DNA of 64,000 nucleotides, from assembly GCA_024275955.1 (NCBI GenBank), contig JAJRYD010000044.1:1-64000 (forward strand), written 5' to 3'. The position numbers and the translations under genes were made by a program. The notes below the pieces were generated by a model. The model saw only the letters and a list, made by a program, of their open reading frames with translations, was not told the DNA's origin and made no database searches. Below are positions 9,824-18,258 of this stretch, in pieces. The DNA comes from Nitrospirota bacterium (GTDB lineage: Bacteria; Nitrospinota_A; UBA7883; JACRGQ01). Numbering within the stretch: the first letter of the stretch is position 1; every line of letters begins with the position of its first letter.

Positions 9824-10420
9824 ATGATTAGAAGAGTAGTCGCTACCACCATGCTATTAGTGCTTATCCTTTCTGCTTTTCACGCTCCTATCCTTAATGG
9901 CTTATCATCCACCTTAGTAAGGAAAGATACAATCACCATTGCCGACGCAATTGTCGTCCTTGCCGGGGATAATAAAGGCGAACGAATGATGACTGCGATA
10001 GAACTTTATAAAAAAGGATTTGGTAAAAAAATCATCTTTTGGGGTGGGCAACTCTACTGGAAATTCACTTATGCTGGTATGTTTTTAAAACAACTGGATG
10101 AAAGCGGCGTTCCGAGAGAAGACATTTTATACTCGGATGAAAAGCTGACAGAAATTAGTTCAAAAGGAGAAGCAAAGGTTAACATAAGGCTACTCAAAGA
10201 GGCTGGGTATAAATCTTTCATCCTAGTTACTTCCCCTTACCATACCGCGCGAGCAGGAAGAGTGTATGACTCTCTTATTGCAGACAGTGAAATAAAAATG
10301 TATGTGCATCCATCAAAAAATTCTCGTGTACAGATAAAGGGATGGTGGAAAGATCGCGCTAGTGCCAAAACAATCTACTACGAACTCAATAAAACTATCT
10401 ATTACTATTTGACAGACTGA
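9824..10420 (+). CDS. YdcF/SanA-like DUF218 membrane-anchored protein
   Basis: A 198-aa protein with one N-terminal hydrophobic segment (residues about 5-25) and then a DUF218 fold: ADAIVVLAGDNKGERM, a GG pair in FWGGQ and VTSPYHTARAGRVY, the hallmark of YdcF/SanA/ElyC-like proteins. Relatives act at the envelope, and some influence lipid-carrier or peptidoglycan metabolism. No catalytic activity can be assigned here. It is a single gene, convergent with uvrC and divergent from leuC. No strong Shine-Dalgarno precedes the ATG. Confidence 0.75.
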   Translation: MIRRVVATTMLLVLILSAFHAPILNGLSSTLVRKDTITIADAIVVLAGDNKGERMMTAIELYKKGFGKKIIFWGGQLYWKFTYAGMFLKQLDESGVPREDILYSDEKLTEISSKGEAKVNIRLLKEAGYKSFILVTSPYHTARAGRVYDSLIADSEIKMYVHPSKNSRVQIKGWWKDRASAKTIYYELNKTIYYYLTD

Positions 10421-10482
10421 GAGAAAATCTGCTCAATTCAGAATTTTTCCTATTCGACTATTGAAATGAGAAAATACTGGAT

Positions 10483-12291
10483 TTAAAGTTTTTCCAGAAT
10501 TTCACCGGCCAGTTGTCGGTTTATTGACAACACTTCGGCTAGCTCGTCCACATCGACAAATTTAGCCGCTTTGAGTGACCCGTATTTACTAATCAATATT
10601 TTTTTACGCTTTGCCCCAAAACCTTTAACACTGTCCACTTCATTCCTAAAAGCAGTTTCATCTCTTTTTTGCCTATGGTATTTAATGGCAAACCTGTGCG
10701 ATTCATCCCGCAACCGCTGAAGCAGAAATCGCCCGGAACTTTTGATCGGAAACTCAATCGGCCCTTTAACACCCGCCAGATGGAAAATATCTGTTTCCGA
10801 CCTTTCCCTCTCTTTTCCTTTTGCTATTCCAAGAACGGCCTGCTTAGGATTATACCGTTTCACAATCTCCCACGCGGCATTAACCTGCCCTTTGCCTCCG
10901 TCTATCACCAGCAGGTCGGGAAACTTTTTATTCTCTATACTTAATCGCTTAAACCTACGTTCTACAACTTCGGCTATCATTGCATAGTCGTCAGACCCTG
11001 TAATTTTTAGTTTAAATCGTTTATATTCTGATTTTTTAGGCTCGCCATTGAAAAAACTTACCAAAGAACCGACACCGGCAATGCCAGAAATATTGGAGAT
11101 ATCTATACACTCCAACACGGTGGGCCATTCGGCCATGTTTAGAAGATTTTTAATTTCATTCAAAGCCTCTTTGCGCGACTCTTCACTTGAGGTAAAGTTT
11201 AAAAGTTTCAGCTTGGCATTTTCTATTACCATTTCAAGAATTTTCATCTTTCTTCCACAAAGAGGCCTGATAGTTTCAACCTTATGTCCCCTCAATTTTT
11301 GCAACCAGCTTCTTACAACCTCCATCTCATCTGGAAAAACATTAAGAATAATTTTGGATGGAACAACAAAAGCAGAATTATAAAACTGTTGAATAAAAGC
11401 TTCGATAAGTTCCTCAGGGTCATCGGCTTTTTTAAACTCGAAATTCTGGTCACCGACAAGCTTGCCACCTCTCACCATCATGACCCTAACTATCCCAATG
11501 CCGCCCTCGACAATTGCAGCGATATAATCTTCATCAATCTTTTCTGAAGCTGTGTCTATCTTCTGCGTCTCCTGCACCAGTTGAATCGCCTTTAGCTGAT
11601 TGCGCAAAAGTGCCGCCTTCTCAAATTCGTACCCGTCGGATGCCGCTTTCATATCGCGCTTTATGATTGTCGTTATTTCCCTCTCTTTCCCTTTAAGAAA
11701 ACCGACTGTCATTTTAACCACTTCTCCATATTCCTCGATGGAGATTTCGCCACTGCACGGCCCAAGACACCGTTTCATCTGAAAGTTGAGGCATGGCCTT
11801 CGCGGAAGCACACTGTCCAGATTGTCCCTGCTTTGCCTTAAAGCGAAAATACGGTGAATCGTCTTTTTAACCAACCTTACGGCAGTAGCAGAAACATACG
11901 GGCCGAAATACTGAGCTCCATCCTTTAGCAAACGCCTTACGACCAGAAGTCGCGGAAACTTTTCGTTGGTCAGTTTCAGGTAGGGATACGTTTTATCATC
12001 CTTCAGCATAATATTGAAGCGTGGTTTTTCTTTCTTGATAAGGTTATTTTCCAGTATCAACGCCTCGACTTCGTTATCGGTAGTTATAAAATCGACATGG
12101 TCGACTAAGGAAACCATTAAAGCTATCCGTGAAGAGTGTTTTGCCGCCATATTGAAGTACGAACGAACCCTGCTTTTAAGGTTTACCGCCTTACCAACGT
12201 ATAAAACCTTATTTCCCCTATCCTTCATAAGGTAGGTTCCCGGCTTTGACGGTATACCGGAGATATCCGGTTTTTTGCTCTTAGTGTCCAT
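10483..12291 (-). CDS. uvrC: excinuclease ABC subunit C
   Basis: Makes the dual incisions around UvrB-marked DNA lesions in nucleotide excision repair. The 602-aa protein has an N-terminal GIY-YIG nuclease (GTYLMKDRGNKVLYVGKAVNL, from about residue 17) and the Cys-bearing linker CLNFQMKRCLGPC. A UVR motif (about 195-235), the RNase H-like C-terminal nuclease (ECIDISNISG ... LLVIDGGKGQ) and a terminal helix-hairpin-helix (VKGFGAKRKKIL) follow. I chose the ATG at 12291 over a TTG two codons upstream. It is monocistronic and convergent with the ydcF-like gene. Confidence 0.97.
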   Translation of the reverse strand: MDTKSKKPDISGIPSKPGTYLMKDRGNKVLYVGKAVNLKSRVRSYFNMAAKHSSRIALMVSLVDHVDFITTDNEVEALILENNLIKKEKPRFNIMLKDDKTYPYLKLTNEKFPRLLVVRRLLKDGAQYFGPYVSATAVRLVKKTIHRIFALRQSRDNLDSVLPRRPCLNFQMKRCLGPCSGEISIEEYGEVVKMTVGFLKGKEREITTIIKRDMKAASDGYEFEKAALLRNQLKAIQLVQETQKIDTASEKIDEDYIAAIVEGGIGIVRVMMVRGGKLVGDQNFEFKKADDPEELIEAFIQQFYNSAFVVPSKIILNVFPDEMEVVRSWLQKLRGHKVETIRPLCGRKMKILEMVIENAKLKLLNFTSSEESRKEALNEIKNLLNMAEWPTVLECIDISNISGIAGVGSLVSFFNGEPKKSEYKRFKLKITGSDDYAMIAEVVERRFKRLSIENKKFPDLLVIDGGKGQVNAAWEIVKRYNPKQAVLGIAKGKERERSETDIFHLAGVKGPIEFPIKSSGRFLLQRLRDESHRFAIKYHRQKRDETAFRNEVDSVKGFGAKRKKILISKYGSLKAAKFVDVDELAEVLSINRQLAGEILEKL

Positions 12292-12364
12292 AGGCAAATG
12301 ATACCTGATTAATAATCTTGTAGGAAGAACGAGGCATTAAGCGATCTGGGAGTAATGCCCGCTT

Positions 12365-12475
12365 TCATTCCACGGGGATGTCATGCCTAGGTATTGTAAT
12401 CCGCTCGCCTTTTGCAACCTGGTCTAAAAGGCTCGACAAATCTCTTTTTGCTTCATAGAATCCGGCCTTTTTCAT
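12365..12475 (-). pseudogene. truncated Phd/YefM-family antitoxin remnant
   Basis: A 36-codon minus-strand frame starts at ATG 12475 and stops with TGA at 12365. It begins MKKAGFYEAKRDLSSLLDQV and continues with a KGERITIPRH segment, the N-terminal DNA-binding signature of Phd/YefM antitoxins (E-A-K, LL-x-x-V, KGE, T-x-x-x-H-x-x-P-V). Family members are usually 75-90 aa, so the C-terminal toxin-binding part is missing. No toxin reading frame follows before uvrC, so this is most likely the relic of a toxin-antitoxin module. An operator-like repeat sits just upstream (12488-12506). It is too short for ordinary ORF calling. Confidence 0.65.
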
Positions 12476-12487
12476 AACCCCTCTATA

Positions 12488-12506
12488 ACTAGTCTAAGAC
12501 TAGTCT
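12488..12506. promoter_or_regulatory. antitoxin-operator-like repeat
   Basis: ACTAGTCT occurs twice (12488-12495 and 12499-12506) separated by three bases. AGACTAGTCT at 12497-12506 is a perfect 10-bp palindrome. It lies 13-31 bp upstream of the antitoxin-remnant ATG, where Phd/YefM proteins bind for autorepression. The operator role is inferred from position and symmetry. Confidence 0.5.
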
Positions 12507-12713
12507 GATAAATATTTCCGAAGCTGTCAAATTCATAACCACGAGCAATATTTAGTAAAAAACCTGCCGTGATGGGGGAGCAAAGTTGAATAAAACGCCC
12601 AAATGAGTCTACCCACTACTTAACATCTCAATAAACAAACTATTGCAAAAGAATAGACTAAGAATATTACTTTCCCCCAAAGGGAAACACAAATTTATAG
12701 TACTATCGTGTCT

Positions 12714-13595
12714 ATGGGTTACAAAGGGATAATACTGGCCGGTGGTTCCGGAACGCGGCTCCACCCGCTGACTCATGCGGTAAACAAACAACTTATGCCG
12801 GTTTATGACAAACCACTTATCTACTATCCGCTTTCGACACTGATGCTTGCCGGTATACGCGAAATACTCATTATCACCACTTCGCAGGACCAGAAAGCCT
12901 TTAAAACCTTTCTAAAAGATGGCTCGGACTGGGGGTTATCACTGCAGTACGCGGTTCAGCCAAGCCCCAACGGGATTGCACAGGCTTTCCTTATAGGAGA
13001 AAAGTTTATAGGAGAAGACACGGTATGCCTGATTCTTGGCGACAACATCTTTCACAGTAATGGTCTCGAAAAGCTGATGGACAACGCTACTAAACGGACG
13101 GAAGGGGCTACTGTGTTTGGCTACAGTGTGAGCAATCCGTCCATGTACGGTGTGGTAAGTTTCGACAAATCCGGCCATGCTGTCGATATAGAGGAGAAAC
13201 CAAAAAAACCAAAGTCCAGTTACGCTGTTACCGGCCTTTATTTTTACGACAATAAAGTTGTGAGCATTGCAAAAGGAATTAAACCATCAGCAAGAGGCGA
13301 GCTCGAGATTACCGATCTAAATGGCATATACCTTAAAAATGGAACGCTTAACGTGGAAATTCTTGGCCGTGGAACCGCGTGGCTCGATACAGGCTCGCAC
13401 AATTCGCTTCTGGATGCGGCAAACTTTGTCAAAATCGTAGAGGAACGCCAAGGGCTAAAAATCGCCTGCCCGGAGGAGATAGCCTATCACAAAGGATTTA
13501 TTGATGCCGCCCAACTTGAAAAACTGGCGGAACCGCTTAAAAAAAATGGCTACGGACAGTACCTTTTAAAAGTTTTAAGCGAAGAAGATTCGTGA
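12714..13595 (+). CDS. rfbA: glucose-1-phosphate thymidylyltransferase
   Basis: Makes dTDP-glucose from dTTP and glucose-1-phosphate, the first step to dTDP-rhamnose and other deoxysugars. The 293-aa protein has the nucleotide-binding [13 protein letters not shown] near residue 8, [20 protein letters not shown], the LGDNIFH metal-binding Asp and the [13 protein letters not shown] region. Length is typical of RfbA/RmlA. Either GTG 12708 or ATG 12714 could be used, and neither has a clear Shine-Dalgarno. I prefer the ATG. It leads a plus-strand trio with a deoxyhypusine-synthase-like gene 10 bp downstream and then a radical SAM gene. rfbB, rfbC and rfbD are absent from the window. Confidence 0.95.
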   Translation: MGYKGIILAGGSGTRLHPLTHAVNKQLMPVYDKPLIYYPLSTLMLAGIREILIITTSQDQKAFKTFLKDGSDWGLSLQYAVQPSPNGIAQAFLIGEKFIGEDTVCLILGDNIFHSNGLEKLMDNATKRTEGATVFGYSVSNPSMYGVVSFDKSGHAVDIEEKPKKPKSSYAVTGLYFYDNKVVSIAKGIKPSARGELEITDLNGIYLKNGTLNVEILGRGTAWLDTGSHNSLLDAANFVKIVEERQGLKIACPEEIAYHKGFIDAAQLEKLAEPLKKNGYGQYLLKVLSEEDS

Positions 13596-13605
13596 CTACC
13601 TCAAC

Positions 13606-14583
13606 ATGAGCTGGTCTAAACTTACAGCCATCTATTTCGATAGATCACGGCTTCGTTTAAAACCACTTGCCGAGAGAGTCCACGACCTCGACTTATCGGT
13701 TATGAAATCTCTTTCTAGAACAGACACCTGCTCCGATTCCATTAGACAGACCGCCCGTAGGATTGTTTCCGCACGCAAGAGTGGAAGCGAAGTTGTGATG
13801 ATGATCGGCGGGCATGTTATCCGTTCCGGCACTCAGAGGTACATCATCGACCTTTTGGAGAAAGGGCATATCTCGTGTATTGCGACAAACGGTTCGTGCG
13901 CGATACATGATTTTGAACTCTCGCTAATAGGTGCTACCACCGAATCGGTAGCAAAATATGTCAGCGAAGGACAGTTCGGGCTCTGGGAGGAGACTTCCAG
14001 AATCAACGATATCGTAAACGACGCGCATGCTTCAGGTAAAATCGGAATGGGGAAAGCTATCGGCAAAGCTATATATGATGGTAATTTCCCTAATAAGGAG
14101 CTGAGTGTTTTTGCCGCATGCTACAGACTTAAAATACCGATAACCGTTCATGTCGGAATTGGACACGATATTATTCACGAGCATCCAAACTTTGATGGTG
14201 CCGCAGCCGGTGCGACATCGTATCTCGATTTTTTGCGTTTTGCCAAGGTTGTAGAAAATCTCGAAAACGGTGTGGTGATGAATTTCGGTAGTAGCGTTAT
14301 GGCTCCTGAAGTTTTCCTTAAAGCGTTAAGCATGGCAAGGAACGTGGCCGGCATGGAGGAAAGAAGAATTGTTGATTTTACCACGCTGGTATGTGACCTG
14401 CTCGACCTGCCAGAAGAAGTAAGCGCAGAGCCTTCCAAGGAAGAAACTAAATATTATTTCCGACCATGGAAAACGATGCTCGTAAGAACCGTTGCAGATG
14501 GTGGAAAAAGTTTTTACGCCAAAGGTAAACACTCTGATACAATTCCAGAGCTTTGGACGGCAATTCAAGAAGAAAGTTCATAA
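13606..14583 (+). CDS. deoxyhypusine-synthase-like protein
   Basis: A 325-aa soluble protein resembling bacterial members of the deoxyhypusine synthase (DS) family. It has GGHVIRSGTQRYIIDLLEKG followed by NGSCAIHDFELSLIGATTES, the G-rich NAD-binding and H-D-F/E-E-type segments, then HVGIGHDIIHEHPNFDGAA and VVMNFGSSVMAPEVF. True deoxyhypusine synthase transfers an aminobutyl group from spermidine to eIF5A. Bacteria lack eIF5A hypusination, so the substrate here is unknown. I do not see the eukaryotic GGGV-KH segment; GSSVMAPEVF stands there instead. It sits between rfbA and a SPASM radical SAM gene on the same strand (gaps 10 and 48 bp), suggesting a shared pathway. Homology is judged by motif recall and needs a profile search. 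Confidence 0.6.
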   Translation: MSWSKLTAIYFDRSRLRLKPLAERVHDLDLSVMKSLSRTDTCSDSIRQTARRIVSARKSGSEVVMMIGGHVIRSGTQRYIIDLLEKGHISCIATNGSCAIHDFELSLIGATTESVAKYVSEGQFGLWEETSRINDIVNDAHASGKIGMGKAIGKAIYDGNFPNKELSVFAACYRLKIPITVHVGIGHDIIHEHPNFDGAAAGATSYLDFLRFAKVVENLENGVVMNFGSSVMAPEVFLKALSMARNVAGMEERRIVDFTTLVCDLLDLPEEVSAEPSKEETKYYFRPWKTMLVRTVADGGKSFYAKGKHSDTIPELWTAIQEESS

Positions 14584-14631
14584 AACATAATCAACCTTTA
14601 TAGGTGCGAAAAAGGGACAATATAAGTCAAC

Positions 14632-15699
14632 ATGGACGAGTTTAGAATCGACAGCCACAAACTCCTTTACCATGTGCCAAGGGTAAACGACTGGCTGGCT
14701 GGGAAAAATATTTATCCCGTCTACATGGAAATAAGCCCGATGGGAACCTGCAACCATCGTTGCACTTTCTGCGCGCTTGATTTTATGGAATACGAAGTAA
14801 GGTATCTTGATGCCAGCATACTGAAAGAAATGCTTTCCGAGATGGGAGAGCTTGGGTTAAAAAGCGTGATGTACGCTGGTGAAGGTGAGCCGCTACTGCA
14901 TAAGCGTATCGCCGAGATTACGGAGCATACAAAAAAATCGGGAATAGACGTAGCTTTTACCACTAATGCTGTTCTTCTAAGTAAAGCTATGTCTGAAAAA
15001 ATTCTTCCATATACAGAGTGGATAAAGGTAAGCATTAACGCTGGGAGTAGAGAATCGTACTCAAAAATTCATAGGGCTAAACCGGAAGATTTCGACAAGG
15101 TGATTAAAAATATGACTGACGCGGTAAAGGTCAGGGAGGAAAATGGATACAGTTGCGCACTTGGAATGCAGATGGTGCTGTTGCCGGACAATGCTAATAC
15201 TGTCTTGGACCTAGCTAAAACGGCAAAAGATATCGGAATAGATTACTTGGTTATAAAACCATACTCTCATCAGGATTTAAGCAAAACCGAAGATTACAAA
15301 GATATCAGGTATGAAAAGTACTTAACGCTTGCTGATCAGTTAAAGAAGTTCAACGATAAGAACTTCAACACAGTATTCCGCATTAACACAATGAAGAAGT
15401 GGGACGACGGCGACCGTAGCTATAATCGTTGCCTTGCCCTGCCCTTTTGGTCCTATATCGATTCTGGAGGCGGGGTCTGGGGTTGTAGCGCATACCTTGG
15501 CGACGACAGGTTTCTTTATGGGAACATAAACGAAAGCAGTTTTAAGAAGATATGGGAAAGTGAAAAAAGGGAAAGATCTCTCAAATGGATAGAAAAAGAA
15601 CTTGATACGCGTGACTGCAGGGTTAACTGCAGAATGGACGAAGTGAATAGGTACCTTTGGGATTTAAAAAAACCACCGCCGCATCACAATTTTATCTAA
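14632..15699 (+). CDS. radical SAM protein with SPASM-like C-terminus
   Basis: A 355-aa radical SAM enzyme. The cluster-binding C-x3-C-x2-C is Cys40, Cys44 and Cys47 (GTCNHRCTFCALD). The GGE-like motif is AGEGEPLLH. The C-terminal quarter holds an auxiliary-cluster segment with cysteines in NRCLALPFWSY, VWGCSAYLGDDRFLYGN and DTRDCRVNCRM, plus the GNI-x-x-x-x-x-x-IW pattern typical of SPASM/twitch proteins. Such enzymes modify peptides or small molecules by radical chemistry. No precursor peptide is apparent. It is last in the rfbA / deoxyhypusine-synthase-like / radical SAM series and lies about 400 bp from the next gene. Confidence 0.85.
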   Translation: MDEFRIDSHKLLYHVPRVNDWLAGKNIYPVYMEISPMGTCNHRCTFCALDFMEYEVRYLDASILKEMLSEMGELGLKSVMYAGEGEPLLHKRIAEITEHTKKSGIDVAFTTNAVLLSKAMSEKILPYTEWIKVSINAGSRESYSKIHRAKPEDFDKVIKNMTDAVKVREENGYSCALGMQMVLLPDNANTVLDLAKTAKDIGIDYLVIKPYSHQDLSKTEDYKDIRYEKYLTLADQLKKFNDKNFNTVFRINTMKKWDDGDRSYNRCLALPFWSYIDSGGGVWGCSAYLGDDRFLYGNINESSFKKIWESEKRERSLKWIEKELDTRDCRVNCRMDEVNRYLWDLKKPPPHHNFI

Positions 15700-16098
15700 C
15701 GTCCCAGTTTGAAAGTGCGGTAGCTATCTGCTTACACTAAAAGCTATTTCTCAAACCAAATCAGGACTCATACTCTACCAGCTCCAAGAATCAATGCATA
15801 TCTCATTGACGTTCCCCCAATAACCCTAAGTAAGTAACAACTGTGATGAACTCGAAATAATCACGTTCTAGAATTTAGCATCTATCGGAATTAATCTCAA
15901 AGTTGTTTTGACCGCCATTTATAGTTGCTCAGGGTACTGCTTTAGTGAATGCTCCCCGCTATGGTAGGCCGTCCAAAAATAGGAAGGTTAAAGATGTTAA
16001 AATACCGATAAGATTTCATAAAGAAGTATGTGAAGCGACTCATCCCATTTTGTAAACCGCGAGAAATTACAAGTTGGAGAGACTCAAAAAAAAGATGC
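15700..16098. other. gene-free interval with a possible small coding relic
   Basis: About 400 bp between convergent genes. No intact gene is seen. On the plus strand a 36-codon frame (GTG 15945 to TAA 16053-16055) reads APRYGRPSKNRKVKDVKIP and then an IRFHKEV segment. Its charged GRP-x-K ... V-KIPIR-x-HKEV pattern recalls small ribbon-helix-helix regulators. After the stop the same frame continues with basic residues (TARNYKLERLKKK), as if a stop had interrupted a longer protein. This is only a suggestion. Confidence 0.3.
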
Positions 16099-17115
16099 TC
16101 ATTTTGGCTTAAAGCCGTTCCCCTCAAGCTCTTTTAGTTTTTTAATGTTAAAAAATTCAGGGACGAAATAATCTTTCCCGATATCTTTTTTAACAAACTC
16201 GGCTATTTCCGCGATGGCATCCGATACACTTACCTGCGGAACAAAGCCAAGAACGTTTTTAATTTTAGAAAAATCAACATTGTAATCCCTGCGGTCTGCG
16301 TCATCTGGCGTTACCTCAACAACAGTATTACCAATCTCCTTTTGAACCCTTTCAGCCAGATTTTTTATCTGAAAATTATTTTCATTGGAGCCTGCGTTAA
16401 ACAGTTGTCCAAAAACCTTCTCCAGCTCAGCTTCTATTGTCATTTTAAAGATATTCGCCGCATCGCGCACATGCAAGAACGGTCTCCACTGCTCTCCCCC
16501 ACCCATGACATATATTTTCCCTTTTGTTATCGCGTGCATCGTCATCATGTTTATCGCCAAATCGAACCGCATGCGTGAACTGTAACCAAAGATTGTCGCC
16601 TGCCTTATACTTGTCGGACAAAATGTATCGTCAGCAAGACTAAAAACTTCCTTTTCACTTTTGAGCTTTAATTCTGCGTATAGGGACACCGGCTCGCAAG
16701 CAGATGTTTCCTTCAACAGCTCTTTCCCTCCATGCCCATAAACCGAGCATGAAGAAGCAAAAACAAAACGACCACATTTTTTCTTTTTGGCTAATTCCGC
16801 GAGCCTTACCGTTGCATTATGATTAATTTCTGTAGACCATTTTGGGTCTAGGTCGCATGAAGGGTCATTAGAAAGAGATGCCAGATGAACGACACTGGTT
16901 CCATACTCAAGGAGTGTCTCAATAGACTTTGTATCTCTAATATCACCTTCTATGACAGAAAGGTTTTTGTGGGACGATAAAAGCTTGATAGGCTTAAGGC
17001 CAAAATAGAAGCAATCAAACAATTTGACTTCATAACCAGAATCCAACAGTTGCTTAACAAGCTGAACGCCTATATAACCGGCACCGCCTGTTACCAGCAC
17101 CTTTTTGCTACTCAT
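16099..17115 (-). CDS. NAD-dependent nucleotide-sugar epimerase/dehydratase (extended SDR)
   Basis: A 338-aa extended short-chain dehydrogenase. The Rossmann motif is GGAGYIG at residues 10-16. The catalytic Ser region is FASSCSVYG (about 119-127), the Tyr/Lys pair is Tyr146/Lys150 (YAELK), and the sugar-binding tail includes WRPFLHVRDAA. This is the GalE/WbpP-like family acting on UDP- or dTDP-sugars. The substrate cannot be read from sequence. Its start overlaps the end of the 2-epimerase gene by 8 bp, so the two enzymes are coupled and probably act in one sugar pathway. Confidence 0.85.
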   Translation of the reverse strand: MSSKKVLVTGGAGYIGVQLVKQLLDSGYEVKLFDCFYFGLKPIKLLSSHKNLSVIEGDIRDTKSIETLLEYGTSVVHLASLSNDPSCDLDPKWSTEINHNATVRLAELAKKKKCGRFVFASSCSVYGHGGKELLKETSACEPVSLYAELKLKSEKEVFSLADDTFCPTSIRQATIFGYSSRMRFDLAINMMTMHAITKGKIYVMGGGEQWRPFLHVRDAANIFKMTIEAELEKVFGQLFNAGSNENNFQIKNLAERVQKEIGNTVVEVTPDDADRRDYNVDFSKIKNVLGFVPQVSVSDAIAEIAEFVKKDIGKDYFVPEFFNIKKLKELEGNGFKPK

Positions 17116-18217
17116 GGTATTCGATTAGCACCTGTACGATACGGTCAGCGGTGCCTCCATCCCATAGCGGAGGCAACGCTTTTTTCTCATGATTATTGCT
17201 TTCGTTCATAACAGACTTTACAGATTCCAACAAGTCATCCACCGATGCCAGCCTGTTGGTCCCATCGGTAATTGTCACTGGCCTCTCGGTATTCGGCCTT
17301 ACAGTGACGCACGGCACCCCAAGAAAAGTTGTTTCCTCCTGAATACCACCAGAATCGGTAATTACAAGCATCGAATTTTTTATAAAACTCAAAGTTGTGT
17401 GGTAAGAAACCGGCTCAAGCAATTTCAGTGCTGGCTCACTTTTAAGCTGTTCCAGCAGATTAAATTCTTTAAGTCTTCCCAACGTTCTTGGATGCGCAGG
17501 GAAGACGACAGGCAGTTTTTTAGAAAGAATCGAAAGCGTACTAACTAAGCTCTCCAACTTATCCTTCGCGTCGACATTAGACGGTCTGTGCATGGTAACA
17601 AAACAGTATTCCGAATTTTTCAATCCTAGCTTCTCGCAAGGGTTGGCCTTCTCTATCTTTTCAAGATTTGCGACAACTGTATCAATCATAATATTGCCAA
17701 CCATCTTGATTTTTTCTTTATCAACCCCTTCGTTCAAAAGATTTTGACTCGCATCACTACAATGAGTGAACAGTAAGTCAGATATAGAATCGGTGAGTCT
17801 GCGGTTTATCTCTTCCGGCATCGTCATATCAAACGACCTAAGACCAGCTTCGATATGGGCAACCTTGATACCAAGTTTTTTGGCAACCAGCGTTGCGGCA
17901 ATAGTAGAGTTAACGTCGCCCACGACTACAACCCAGTCCGGTTGTTCTTCAAGGCAGACATTTTCAAACGCCTTCATAGTGTCTGCTGTCTGTACAGCAT
18001 GACTACCAGAACCTACGTCTAGGTTTATGTCGGGCTTTGGAATATCTAGTGCATCAAAAAACTCTTGGCTCATTTTGTGGTCATAGTGTTGGCCTGTATG
18101 CACTAGGATATGGGAAGCAGTTTCGTTAAGCCTCATTAAAGATTTACAAAAAGGAGCGATTTTTACGAAGTTTGGTCTCGCCCCTACAACGCTTATTATC
18201 TTAATTTTCTTGGGCAT
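17108..18217 (-). CDS. wecB: UDP-N-acetylglucosamine 2-epimerase (non-hydrolysing)
   Basis: Interconverts UDP-GlcNAc-type and UDP-ManNAc-type sugars in the cytoplasm. The 369-aa GT-B-fold protein begins VVGARPNFVKIAPF and has HTGQHYD, VGDVNST, HIEAGLRSFD, MPEEINRRL, THCSD, VTMHRPSN and the DSGGIQEE motif with active-site acidic residues. WecB and WbpI (which acts on a 2,3-diacetamido uronate) share these motifs. With a WbpA-like dehydrogenase, a WbpE-like aminotransferase and a WbpM homologue in the same window, the WbpI role is possible. It overlaps the downstream epimerase by 8 bp and follows the capD-like gene by 41 bp. Confidence 0.9.
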   Translation of the reverse strand: MPKKIKIISVVGARPNFVKIAPFCKSLMRLNETASHILVHTGQHYDHKMSQEFFDALDIPKPDINLDVGSGSHAVQTADTMKAFENVCLEEQPDWVVVVGDVNSTIAATLVAKKLGIKVAHIEAGLRSFDMTMPEEINRRLTDSISDLLFTHCSDASQNLLNEGVDKEKIKMVGNIMIDTVVANLEKIEKANPCEKLGLKNSEYCFVTMHRPSNVDAKDKLESLVSTLSILSKKLPVVFPAHPRTLGRLKEFNLLEQLKSEPALKLLEPVSYHTTLSFIKNSMLVITDSGGIQEETTFLGVPCVTVRPNTERPVTITDGTNRLASVDDLLESVKSVMNESNNHEKKALPPLWDGGTADRIVQVLIEYHE

Positions 18218-18258
18218 ATTCGTAAGACTGGTTTATTGGCATTCCCAGCAAGCAATCA

